Assembly: GCF_001421665.1 (NCBI RefSeq)
Contig: NZ_LMKV01000001.1
Span: 479,038 to 543,037, forward strand
DNA length: 64,000 nt
Source of the DNA: Sphingobium sp. Leaf26
GTDB taxonomy: Bacteria; Pseudomonadota; Alphaproteobacteria; Sphingomonadales; Sphingomonadaceae
Direction: 5' to 3'
Under the pieces are notes generated by a model. That model did not search any database and was not told the origin of the DNA. It saw only the letters and a program-made list of their open reading frames with translations. The translations under genes and the position numbers were made by a program. Positions 57,719 to 64,000 of the stretch are shown here, in pieces. The first letter of the stretch is position 1; each line of letters opens with the position of its first letter.

Positions 57719-59059
57719 TCATGCAGCCGCCTTTTCCACTGCGGCGCAGATGCGCTCCACGACATCCTTCACCTGATCCTCGCGATCCCCTTCCGCCATC
57801 ACGCGGATCACCGGTTCGGTGCCGGACGGGCGGATGACGAGGCGGCCGGTGCCGTTCAACTCGGCTTGCGCCTGCGCGATGACGCGCTTCACATCGTCAT
57901 GCTCCAGCGGCTTCCCGCCAGAGAAGCGGACATTTTTGAGCAGTTGCGGCACCGGATCGAACTGGTGCAGCACTTCGCTGGCGGGCTTGCCGGAGCGGAC
58001 CAGCGCGGCGAGCACCTGTAGCGCGGCGACCGTCCCGTCGCCGGTGGTGGCATAGTCGGACAGGATCATGTGGCCGGACTGTTCGCCGCCGACGTTGAAG
58101 CCGCCCTCTCGCATCCGTTCCAGCACATAGCGGTCGCCGACCTTGGTGCGTTCCAGCGCGATGCCCTTGTCCGACAGGAAGCGTTCGAGGCCGAGGTTCG
58201 ACATGATCGTCGCGACCAGTCCGCCGCCGCGCAGCGTGCCTTCCCGCGCGAAATTGGCGGCGATCAGCGCCATGATCTGGTCCCCGTCGACGATCTGGCC
58301 CTTTTCATCGACCACGATCAGCCGGTCGGCGTCGCCGTCCAGCGCGATGCCGATGTCGGCGCCGGAGGACACCACGGTTTCCTGCAACAGCAAGGGCGCG
58401 GTGGAGCCGCAGCCGTCGTTGATGTTGGTGCCGTTGGGGGTGACGCCGACCGCGACCACGGTGGCGCCCAGTTCCCAGAGCGCCGAGGGCGCGACCTGAT
58501 AGGCGGCGCCATTGGCGCAATCGACCACGATCTTGAGGCCATCGAGCCGCAGGTCGGCGGGGAAGCTGGACTTGACCGCATGGATATAGCGGCCACGGGC
58601 GTCCTCGACCCGGCGGGCGCGACCGATATCTTTCGACGCGGCGAGCGCGATATCCTGATCCAGCAACGCCTCGATCTTCAGTTCGTCCTCGTCCGACAGC
58701 TTGTAGCCGTCCGGGCCGAACAGTTTGATCCCGTTGTCGAAATAAGGGTTGTGACTGGCGGAGATCATGACGCCAAGGTCCGCGCGCATCGAATGGGCGA
58801 GCAGCGCCACGGCCGGCGTCGGGATCGGGCCGAACTGGACGACGTCCATGCCGACTGCGGTGAAGCCGGCGACCAGCGCATTTTCGACCATATAGCCCGA
58901 AAGCCGCGTATCCTTGCCGATGACGACGCGATGACGGTGGCTGCCGCGCAGGAAATGGGTGCCCGCCGCCATGCCGACCTTCATCGCCAAGTCGGCGGTC
59001 ATGGGCCATTGATTGGTGCGGCCACGGATGCCGTCGGTGCCGAAATATTGCCTGCTCAC
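57719..59059 (-). CDS. glmM: Phosphoglucosamine mutase
   Basis: 446 residues from the GTG at 59059 ([16 protein letters not shown]); a longer frame upstream is out of line with the family. Catalytic Ser102 in [21 protein letters not shown], metal site DGDADR, sugar loop GGEQSGH, phosphate loop [11 protein letters not shown]. It makes glucosamine-1-phosphate for peptidoglycan and LPS. Confidence 0.95.
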   Translation of the reverse strand: MSRQYFGTDGIRGRTNQWPMTADLAMKVGMAAGTHFLRGSHRHRVVIGKDTRLSGYMVENALVAGFTAVGMDVVQFGPIPTPAVALLAHSMRADLGVMISASHNPYFDNGIKLFGPDGYKLSDEDELKIEALLDQDIALAASKDIGRARRVEDARGRYIHAVKSSFPADLRLDGLKIVVDCANGAAYQVAPSALWELGATVVAVGVTPNGTNINDGCGSTAPLLLQETVVSSGADIGIALDGDADRLIVVDEKGQIVDGDQIMALIAANFAREGTLRGGGLVATIMSNLGLERFLSDKGIALERTKVGDRYVLERMREGGFNVGGEQSGHMILSDYATTGDGTVAALQVLAALVRSGKPASEVLHQFDPVPQLLKNVRFSGGKPLEHDDVKRVIAQAQAELNGTGRLVIRPSGTEPVIRVMAEGDREDQVKDVVERICAAVEKAAA

Positions 59060-59099
59060 AACGCTCTCATCTTCCTCGGGGACAGCCCCCACTCATCCA

Positions 59100-59213
59100 T
59101 TCGTCCTGAGTAGCCGCTGACCCTGTCGAAGCGGCGTATCGATGGACATGCGCGTCGTGCGACCCTTCGATACGGGCCTTCGACTTCGCCCAGACCCTAC
59201 TCAGGGCGAACGG
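59100..59213. repeat. Long inverted repeat, dispersed sphingomonad type
   Basis: TTCGTCCTGAGTAG (59100-59113) and CTACTCAGGGCGAA (59197-59210) match in 13 of 14 positions as inverted arms, with inner GTCGAAG and CTTCGA arms. Lies in the divergent gap between glmM and the AGCS symporter. Confidence 0.6.
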
Positions 59214-59272
59214 AGAGGGAAAGAGTCAAGTTTTTCTCAGTCGACAATCTGCGTCCCCATAGGCATCCGGGC

Positions 59273-60646
59273 ATGATGGAAAATTTCAACGCCTTCGTCG
59301 ACGGACTGTCCGCTGCCGTGTTCTTCAAGGTGCCGCTGTTCGGCGCGCAGATCGAACTGATCGTGCTCTATCTGGCGTTGCCGATGCTGTTCTTCACCCT
59401 GTGGCTGGGCTTCCCCAATGTGCGCCATGTCGGGCGCGCCATCCGCATCCTGCGCAGCCAGCCGCAGGCGGGCGAGGCGAAAGGCGATGTGAGCCAGTGG
59501 GCAGCGCTTTCCACCGCGTTGTCCGGCACGATCGGCCTGGGCAATATCGCCGGCGTGGCGGTGGCGCTGACCATGGGCGGGCCGGGCGCGATATTGTGGA
59601 TGTTCATCATCGGCTGGTTCGCGATGACGGTGAAGATGGCGGAGGTGACGCTGGGCCTGAAATATCGCGTGTTCGACACTCGCGGCCATGTTCATGGCGG
59701 GCCGATGTATGTGCTGAAAGCCGTCGGCGCGGCGCGGGGCTGGCCGAAGCTGGGGCTGGCGCTGGGCGGCGCCTATGCCTTTTTCGCTTTGTTCGGCGCG
59801 ATCCCGATGGTGCAGGTCAACCAGAGCTTTGCGCAGGTGAAGGTCGTGACCGGCCTGACCAATGGCTGGGCCTATGGCGTGTTTCTGGCCAGCGCCGTTG
59901 CGCTGGTGACGCTGGGCGGCGCGGCCTGGCTGGGCGAGGTGTCGAAGCGGCTGACCCCGATCAAGGTCGCGGTCTATCTGGGTGGAGTCATGGCGATCCT
60001 GATCCTGCATATCGGCGAGATTCCCGGCGCGCTGGCGCTGATCTGGAACGGCGCGTGGTCAGGTGACGCGGCGACCGGGGGCGCGGTGGGCGCCTTCGTC
60101 GCGGGGATGCGGCGCGCGGTGTTCGCCAGCGAGGCGGGCGTGGGATCGGCGGTGATGGCGCATAGTCTGGCGCGGACGAAACATCCGGTGTCGGAAGGGC
60201 TGGTCGCATTGCTGGAACCGCTGCTCGGCACGATGATCGTCTGCGCGCTGGGCGGGCTGGCGCTGGTGGTGGCGGGCACATGGAATGGCGGGCTGGAAGG
60301 GATCGCGATCACGTCCGCCGCCTTTGCGCAGGTATCGCCCTGGTTCCCCTGGCTGCTGGCGGTGGTGGTGTTCCTGTTCGCCTATTCGACGCTGGTGGCC
60401 TGGGGCTTTTATGGGTTGCAGGCCTGGGGCTATCTGTTCGGCAATGGGGCAAAGGCGCAATGGACCTACAAGATCCTCTATGTCGTCGCCCTGCCCCCTG
60501 CCGCCGCGATCGACCTGGGCCGGGTGGTCGGGATCGTCGACAGCAGCTTCTTCCTGATGGCCATTCCCAACGTCATCGCACTCTATCTGTGCGCCGGGGA
60601 ATTGCGGCGGGATATGGCCGACTATCTGGCCAAGGAAGCGGCTTAA
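59273..60646 (+). CDS. AGCS-family sodium:amino-acid symporter
   Basis: 457 residues with about ten membrane segments. AGCS hallmarks: SALSGTIGLGNIAGVAVALTMGGPGAILWMF, GGPMYVLKAVG and RAVFASEAGVGSAVMAHSLAR. Imports alanine, glycine or related amino acids with Na+. The N-terminus (FNAFVDGLSAAVFFKVPLFG) is typical. Substrate cannot be set from sequence. Single gene. Confidence 0.88.
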   Translation: MMENFNAFVDGLSAAVFFKVPLFGAQIELIVLYLALPMLFFTLWLGFPNVRHVGRAIRILRSQPQAGEAKGDVSQWAALSTALSGTIGLGNIAGVAVALTMGGPGAILWMFIIGWFAMTVKMAEVTLGLKYRVFDTRGHVHGGPMYVLKAVGAARGWPKLGLALGGAYAFFALFGAIPMVQVNQSFAQVKVVTGLTNGWAYGVFLASAVALVTLGGAAWLGEVSKRLTPIKVAVYLGGVMAILILHIGEIPGALALIWNGAWSGDAATGGAVGAFVAGMRRAVFASEAGVGSAVMAHSLARTKHPVSEGLVALLEPLLGTMIVCALGGLALVVAGTWNGGLEGIAITSAAFAQVSPWFPWLLAVVVFLFAYSTLVAWGFYGLQAWGYLFGNGAKAQWTYKILYVVALPPAAAIDLGRVVGIVDSSFFLMAIPNVIALYLCAGELRRDMADYLAKEAA

Positions 60647-60765
60647 CTTCGCACATTTCCCGCAGAATGCGACATTTCGTTACGCGGGCGTGATCCTATC
60701 GGAATGTCTCCAACAGTCGGCAGCGGGTAACAGCGAACAGCAATGATGCGACCCTGTCGGCTGGC

Positions 60766-60792
60766 GTTCCCCGGCCTGAGCCGGGCCACGGA
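60766..60792. repeat. Short hairpin repeat (GTTCCCCGGC type)
   Basis: CCCGGC-ctga-GCCGGG within a GTTCCCCGGCCTGAGCCGGG stretch; the same type recurs as a perfect hairpin at 63,581. In the convergent gap between the symporter and CsbD genes. Confidence 0.5.
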
Positions 60793-60830
60793 TCAGGATA
60801 GAATTTTTTCAGACTGTAGGACAGAAACGA

Positions 60831-60864
60831 AAAAGCCCCGCACCTTTCGGTGCGAGGCCGTTTT
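60831..60864. terminator. Terminator of the csbD-like gene (bidirectional)
   Basis: GCCCCGCACC (60835-60844), loop TTTC, GGTGCGAGGC (60849-60858). On the minus strand the stem is followed by TTTT; on the plus strand by GTTTT, so it may also end the symporter transcript. Confidence 0.85.
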
Positions 60865-60882
60865 CGTGCAGACGCCGTGACG

Positions 60883-61065
60883 TCAGATCTTGTCGCCGAG
60901 CGCGCCCTTGACCGAGCCGGCAACGTCCTGCGCCGTGCCCTTGGCCTTCTGCGCCTTGCCTTCGGCTTCCAGGCGGTCATTGTCGGTCGCCTTGCCGATG
61001 CCTTCCTTGACCGCGCCAGCAGCCTTGTTGGCTGCGGCCTTCAGCTTGTCGGTTGCTTCACCCAT
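60883..61065 (-). CDS. CsbD-family stress protein
   Basis: 60 residues, MGEATDKLKAAANKAAGAVKEGIGKATDN...: the repetitive Ala/Lys helical pattern of CsbD proteins, abundant under general stress. Function unknown. Flanked by its own terminator; likely a single-gene unit under stress-sigma control, though no boxes were identified. Confidence 0.9.
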   Translation of the reverse strand: MGEATDKLKAAANKAAGAVKEGIGKATDNDRLEAEGKAQKAKGTAQDVAGSVKGALGDKI

Positions 61066-61149
61066 GTCGATACTCCTTGGCTAGGGGTTTGGAATATCAA
61101 CGACGATCGGCGCAAAGGGTTGCCGCCGATACGCAATCGAAACAAAATA

Positions 61150-62319
61150 TCAGAGCGGCTTTTCGTAAATCTGGTAGATTTTGTTCACCGTGCTGTTGAT
61201 GGCGTCGGCAATGCCGTTCATGCCCTGATTATCATCCAGCACCCAGCCGATCTCGCCACGGGTCGATCCGTAATCGGCGATCGCCTGAAGCCGGATCGTC
61301 TCGATCATCATGAAGGCGAGCTGGCCGGCCATGCGGGAAGACTGGAGCCGCTGCACCACGCCCATGAGCGGGACGCGCATCGTGCGCGCCTTGGGCTTGC
61401 GCAGCCATTTCAGCAGCTTGATGAAGCCGAAGGGGAAGAGCGAACCGTTCAGGGACTTGGTCGCCTCATTCAGGTCGGGCAGCGTCATCATGAAGGCGAC
61501 AGGCTCTCCGTCCAGTTCGGCGATCATGATCAGATCCTCGAACACGATCGGTTTCAATTTCTTGCCGGTGTGGGCGATTTCATCGTCCGTGATCGGCACG
61601 AAACCCCAATTATTGCCCCAGGCATCGTTCAGGATCGCCAGGATGATCGCGGCTTCCCTGTCGAATTTCGACTTGTCGACCCGGCGAATGGTGATGCGCG
61701 GGTTTTTCTCGCCCGACTGGATGATGCGCTGGATCAGCGGCGGGAAGCTTTTGGTGATGTCCAGCTCATAGGTTTTGAGCTGCTTGACCGGAACATAGCC
61801 GGCCCCTTCGATCATCGCCTGATAGGTAGGGCTGTTATGGCCCATCATCACCGTGGGGGGATGATCGTGACCCGAAACAAGCAGGCCGGGCTCTTCCCAG
61901 ATGGACAAAGAAATCGGCCCCAGCACGCGGGTCATGCCCTTGGCGCGCAGCCAGTCCTCGGCGGTGGCGATCAGCGCTTTCCCGGTCGCGTCATCCTCCG
62001 CCTCGAACAGGCCGAAATTGCCGGTGCCCGGTCCCATGCCCTGTTCGACCGGCTGCGCCAGCGCCAGATGATCGATATGGGCGGAAATGCGGCCGACGAC
62101 CTTGCCATTGCGACGGGCGAGAAAATATTGCGCCTCGGCATGGCCGAAAAAGGGGTTCTTCCCAGGCGTCAGCAATTCCTTCACCTCGGCCTTCAACGGG
62201 GGCACCCAGTTGGGATCATTCGCATAAAGCCGCCAGGGCAGGTCGATAAAAGCCTTGAGGTCGGCCCCGCTGGGTACTGGGCCGGAAACGGGGGTGATGA
62301 CCAGATCGTTATGCGCCAC
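61150..62319 (-). CDS. GNAT-like N-acyltransferase family protein, 389 aa
   Basis: GTG start at 62319 (MAHNDLVITPVSG) chosen for the AAGGCGG before it; an ATG 63 bases upstream is the alternative. DLPWRLYANDPNWVPPLKAE, NPFFGHAEAQYFLARRNGKVVGRISAHID and GPGTGNFGLFEAEDD are typical of an uncharacterised GNAT-related family of about 380 residues. YELDITKSFPPL and AELDGEPVAFMMTLPDLNEA mark the second half. Substrate unknown. Confidence 0.75.
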   Translation of the reverse strand: MAHNDLVITPVSGPVPSGADLKAFIDLPWRLYANDPNWVPPLKAEVKELLTPGKNPFFGHAEAQYFLARRNGKVVGRISAHIDHLALAQPVEQGMGPGTGNFGLFEAEDDATGKALIATAEDWLRAKGMTRVLGPISLSIWEEPGLLVSGHDHPPTVMMGHNSPTYQAMIEGAGYVPVKQLKTYELDITKSFPPLIQRIIQSGEKNPRITIRRVDKSKFDREAAIILAILNDAWGNNWGFVPITDDEIAHTGKKLKPIVFEDLIMIAELDGEPVAFMMTLPDLNEATKSLNGSLFPFGFIKLLKWLRKPKARTMRVPLMGVVQRLQSSRMAGQLAFMMIETIRLQAIADYGSTRGEIGWVLDDNQGMNGIADAINSTVNKIYQIYEKPL

Positions 62320-62469
62320 AGGTGCCGCCTTGAAAGAAAGATGGAATGGGGTGCAGTTCGCGCCTTGTTTGCGGAATGTCAATCACGCGCCCCGTTCAGG
62401 CCGGCAACATGATGAATATGTCATGGTGCTGCCATGATATCAGCGCATTTGGAGGCTAGGACCGCCCGC

Positions 62470-63537
62470 ATGACAGTGCATGATCCCATTCTTGCCGCCG
62501 CGCAGCGGGCGCGGGCGGCCATTCCCGACGATACCGCCATGCTGCGCGCCGCTGCCGATTTGACGCGCGCCTATTCGACCGCCAATCCGCGCATCTACTG
62601 GTCCGATCTGCTGGCGTCGGCGCTGGTCGGATGGGGCGCGATGGCCGGTGCGATTCTGGTCGACAATGGGACGATCGCGTTGGGCTGCGCCATCGTGGCG
62701 ATGCTGGCGCTGTATCGCGCGGCCAGCTTCATCCATGAACTGACCCATATCCGAAAGGACGCCCTGCCCGGTTTCCGCCTTGGCTGGAACCTGATCGTCG
62801 GCGTGCCCCTGATGATCCCGTCCTTCATGTATGAAGGCGTGCATACCCAGCATCATCAGCGCACCCGCTATGGCACGGCGGAAGACCCGGAATATCTGCC
62901 GCTGGCGCTGATGAAGCCCTGGTCGCTGCCTTTGTTCATCCTCGTCGCGACACTGGCGCCGGTGGGTCTCATCCTGCGCTTTGGCGTGTTGACGCCGCTG
63001 TCGCTGCTGATCCCGCCGCTGCGCGCCAAGGTGGTGGCGGAATTTTCGGCGCTGTCGATCAATCCCGCCTATCGCCGCCGCCCGCCGGAGGGCGAGTTCG
63101 CGCGCCAATGGGCAGCCCAGGAAGCCGGCGCAAGCCTGTTCGCACTCGCGCTGGTGGGCAGCGTCTTCGCCTTCGGCTGGAAGCCCCTGCTGGTCTATAT
63201 GGCGATCCATTCGGCGATGACCGTCATCAACCAGTTGCGCACCCTTGTCGCGCATCTGTGGGAGAATGAGGGCGAGCCGATGACCGTGACGGCGCAATAT
63301 CTGGACTCGGTCAACGTACCGCCGCCCGGAACCCTGCCCGCTTTGTGGGCACCGGTGGGCCTGCGTTATCATGCGTTGCACCACCTGCTGCCGAGCGTGC
63401 CCTATCATGCGCTGGGCAAGGCGCATGCGCAGTTGATCGCCACGCTGGATGCGGGATCGCCCTATCATCGGGGCAATTACAGGGGGATGATGCCGCTGGT
63501 CGGCAAGATCGCCCGAAGTACGATGGCGGCGCGCTGA
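62470..63537 (+). CDS. Membrane fatty-acid desaturase
   Basis: 355 residues. Three His boxes in the right order: HELTHIRKD (about residue 98), GVHTQHHQRTRYG (about 128) and RYHALHHLLPSVPYH near the C-terminus, with membrane segments between them. A di-iron enzyme introducing a double bond or hydroxyl into lipid chains or a carotenoid-type substrate. The ATG at 62470 starts MTVHDPILAAAQRARAAIPDD. Monocistronic; a palindrome follows. Confidence 0.85.
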   Translation: MTVHDPILAAAQRARAAIPDDTAMLRAAADLTRAYSTANPRIYWSDLLASALVGWGAMAGAILVDNGTIALGCAIVAMLALYRAASFIHELTHIRKDALPGFRLGWNLIVGVPLMIPSFMYEGVHTQHHQRTRYGTAEDPEYLPLALMKPWSLPLFILVATLAPVGLILRFGVLTPLSLLIPPLRAKVVAEFSALSINPAYRRRPPEGEFARQWAAQEAGASLFALALVGSVFAFGWKPLLVYMAIHSAMTVINQLRTLVAHLWENEGEPMTVTAQYLDSVNVPPPGTLPALWAPVGLRYHALHHLLPSVPYHALGKAHAQLIATLDAGSPYHRGNYRGMMPLVGKIARSTMAAR

Positions 63538-63580
63538 GCCGGAGAAGCATCACGCGGAGGCGCTGAATGGAAATTGGGTA

Positions 63581-63604
63581 GTTCCCCGGCGCAGGCCGGG
63601 GAAC
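63581..63604. repeat. Perfect hairpin GTTCCCCGGC-gcag-GCCGGGGAAC
   Basis: 10-base perfect arms with a 4-base loop, 44 bases after the desaturase stop. Same family as the 60,766 element; may also act as a 3' stabiliser. Confidence 0.65.
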
Positions 63605-63666
63605 GGTGGGCATAAGTTGGGATAACGCTCCACGCCTCAGTGCGCAGAAAATAATATAGTTGCGGG

Positions 63667-63694
63667 TTGAAACCGGATTTGCGTCAATTATATC
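63667..63694 (+). promoter_or_regulatory. Promoter of the candidate sRNA
   Basis: -35 TTGAAA (63667-63672), 16-base spacer, -10 TATATC (63689-63694). The start is expected at about 63701, exactly where the first hairpin begins. Confidence 0.7.
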
Positions 63695-63700
63695 GGCGTT

Positions 63701-63790
63701 GTTCCGGTCTTTCCCCTCCCCCCTTAAGAGGATCGGAACACCCCCTCTGGAAGGCCCCGCGCGACGTCCCTTGGTCGCCGGGGCCTTTTT
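63701..63790 (+). ncRNA. Candidate trans-acting sRNA with C-rich anti-SD loop
   Basis: About 90 nt. A first hairpin GTTCCGGTC (63701-63709) / GATCGGAAC (63731-63739) presents the 21-base loop 63710-63730, whose C-rich core CCCCTCCCCCC can pair with ribosome binding sites. A short linker with CCCCCTCT is followed by a terminator stem (63753-63765 with 63774-63785) and five T. This layout resembles the alphaproteobacterial alpha-r8/MmgR/SuhB sRNA family, to which I assign it tentatively. It lies between the desaturase and lptG with its own promoter. Confidence 0.7.
63753..63790 (+). terminator. Terminator of the candidate sRNA
   Basis: GGCCCCGCGCGAC (63753-63765) pairs with GTCGCCGGGGCC (63774-63785), followed by TTTTT (63786-63790). 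One base is bulged. Confidence 0.85.
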
Positions 63791-63799
63791 ATTGGGGCG

Positions 63800-64000
63800 T
63801 CACTCTTCCGTGCGGAAGAGAACTGTTTCCCCCACCAGCAGGAACAGGAAGAAGGGCGCCCAGGCGGCCAGCACTGGCGGATAGGCGCCCAGGCTGCCCA
63901 TCGCGAGCGAGAAATTGTCGGCGACGAAATAGGCGAAGCCCAGCGCCATGCCCAGCACCGCGCGCATGAACAATTGCCCCGAACGCGCGAGGCCGAAGGC
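63800..64000 (-). CDS. lptG: LptG C-terminal end (partial, runs off the window)
   Basis: The last 66 residues (AFGLARSGQLFMRAVLGMALG, FAYFVADNFSLAMGSLGAYPP, AAWAPFFLFLLVGETVLFRTEE) match the end of YjgP/YjgQ permeases, with two membrane segments and a loop. By the usual orientation this is LptG, the permease subunit of the LPS export ABC transporter; LptF is less likely but not excluded. Convergent with the sRNA. Confidence 0.75.
   Translation of the reverse strand, partial: AFGLARSGQLFMRAVLGMALGFAYFVADNFSLAMGSLGAYPPVLAAWAPFFLFLLVGETVLFRTEE

Noticed and set aside
63660..63884. Plus-strand 74-codon frame over the sRNA
   Set aside because: It runs through an intrinsic terminator and into the antisense of lptG; the structured RNA explains the region better.
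1..64000. CRISPR array, tRNA, rRNA or insertion sequences
   Set aside because: No regularly spaced repeats, no cloverleaf sequence and no transposase-like protein recognised on either strand.

Overview
The window is high-GC DNA from an alphaproteobacterium of the sphingomonad type (Sphingobium/Sphingomonas-like). I infer this from the Cpa/Tad pilus proteins, the DUF2147, CsbD and desaturase neighbours, and the intergenic repeats. It has two parts: most of a podovirus-type prophage (about 1 to 48,170, left end outside the window) and host chromosome (about 48,200 to 64,000).

Prophage early and control region (1-10,240). A tightly overlapped leftward operon (4,507 to 30) encodes mostly unknown proteins, plus a MarR-type regulator, a DEDD exonuclease and an acyl-carrier-protein-like protein with a zinc-ribbon tail. 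The switch lies at 4,537-5,554: a repressor, a divergent Cro-like regulator, and repeated operators of the form ACTGCA-cata-TGCAGT. The Cro-side transcript is predicted to be leaderless. Rightward early genes follow: a GapR-FtsK-gamma fusion, adjacent Acb2/Tad1-like and Tad2-like proteins (predicted anti-CBASS and anti-Thoeris sponges), a DUF1064 nuclease, a replication protein, a regulator and a metallopeptidase-like protein.

Late region (10,246-38,654, rightward). The order is terminase, portal, Bbp19-like, scaffold-like, capsid, cement protein, T7-like tail tube and nozzle, gp13/gp14-like proteins, an M15-domain ejection protein, a 2,214-residue ejection protein, two beta-helix tailspikes, and lysis genes. 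The 10-mer GTCGATTCAA occurs seven times, always on the + strand and mostly at module boundaries. Six copies are followed at a fixed distance by CCATA or a close variant, so it is probably a late promoter. Two likely morons interrupt this region.

Right arm (48,090 down to 38,620, leftward). This is one long operon built around a PRTRC cassette: ParB, E, C (ubiquitin-like), F, B (E2-like), A (JAB/JAMM) and ThiF (E1-like). The actin-like D protein is not seen. DUF1643, a second Tad2-like protein, small unknowns and the head of a staphylococcal-nuclease-type gene follow. The predicted parts of a ubiquitin-like conjugation system are all visible, and this is the most unusual feature of the window.

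Host part. A Tad/Flp pilus locus (cpaA-B-C-D-E, tadB, tadC) begins about 200 bp beyond the last prophage gene. It lacks cpaF and a flp pilin gene in the expected places. Next come DUF2147, a leftward rnhB-thiD-DUF1272-glmM group, an AGCS amino-acid symporter, CsbD, a GNAT-like protein, a fatty-acid desaturase, a strong candidate trans-acting sRNA with promoter and terminator (63,667-63,790), and the 3' end of lptG. Short inverted repeats of at least three types lie between host genes and were not noticed in the prophage.
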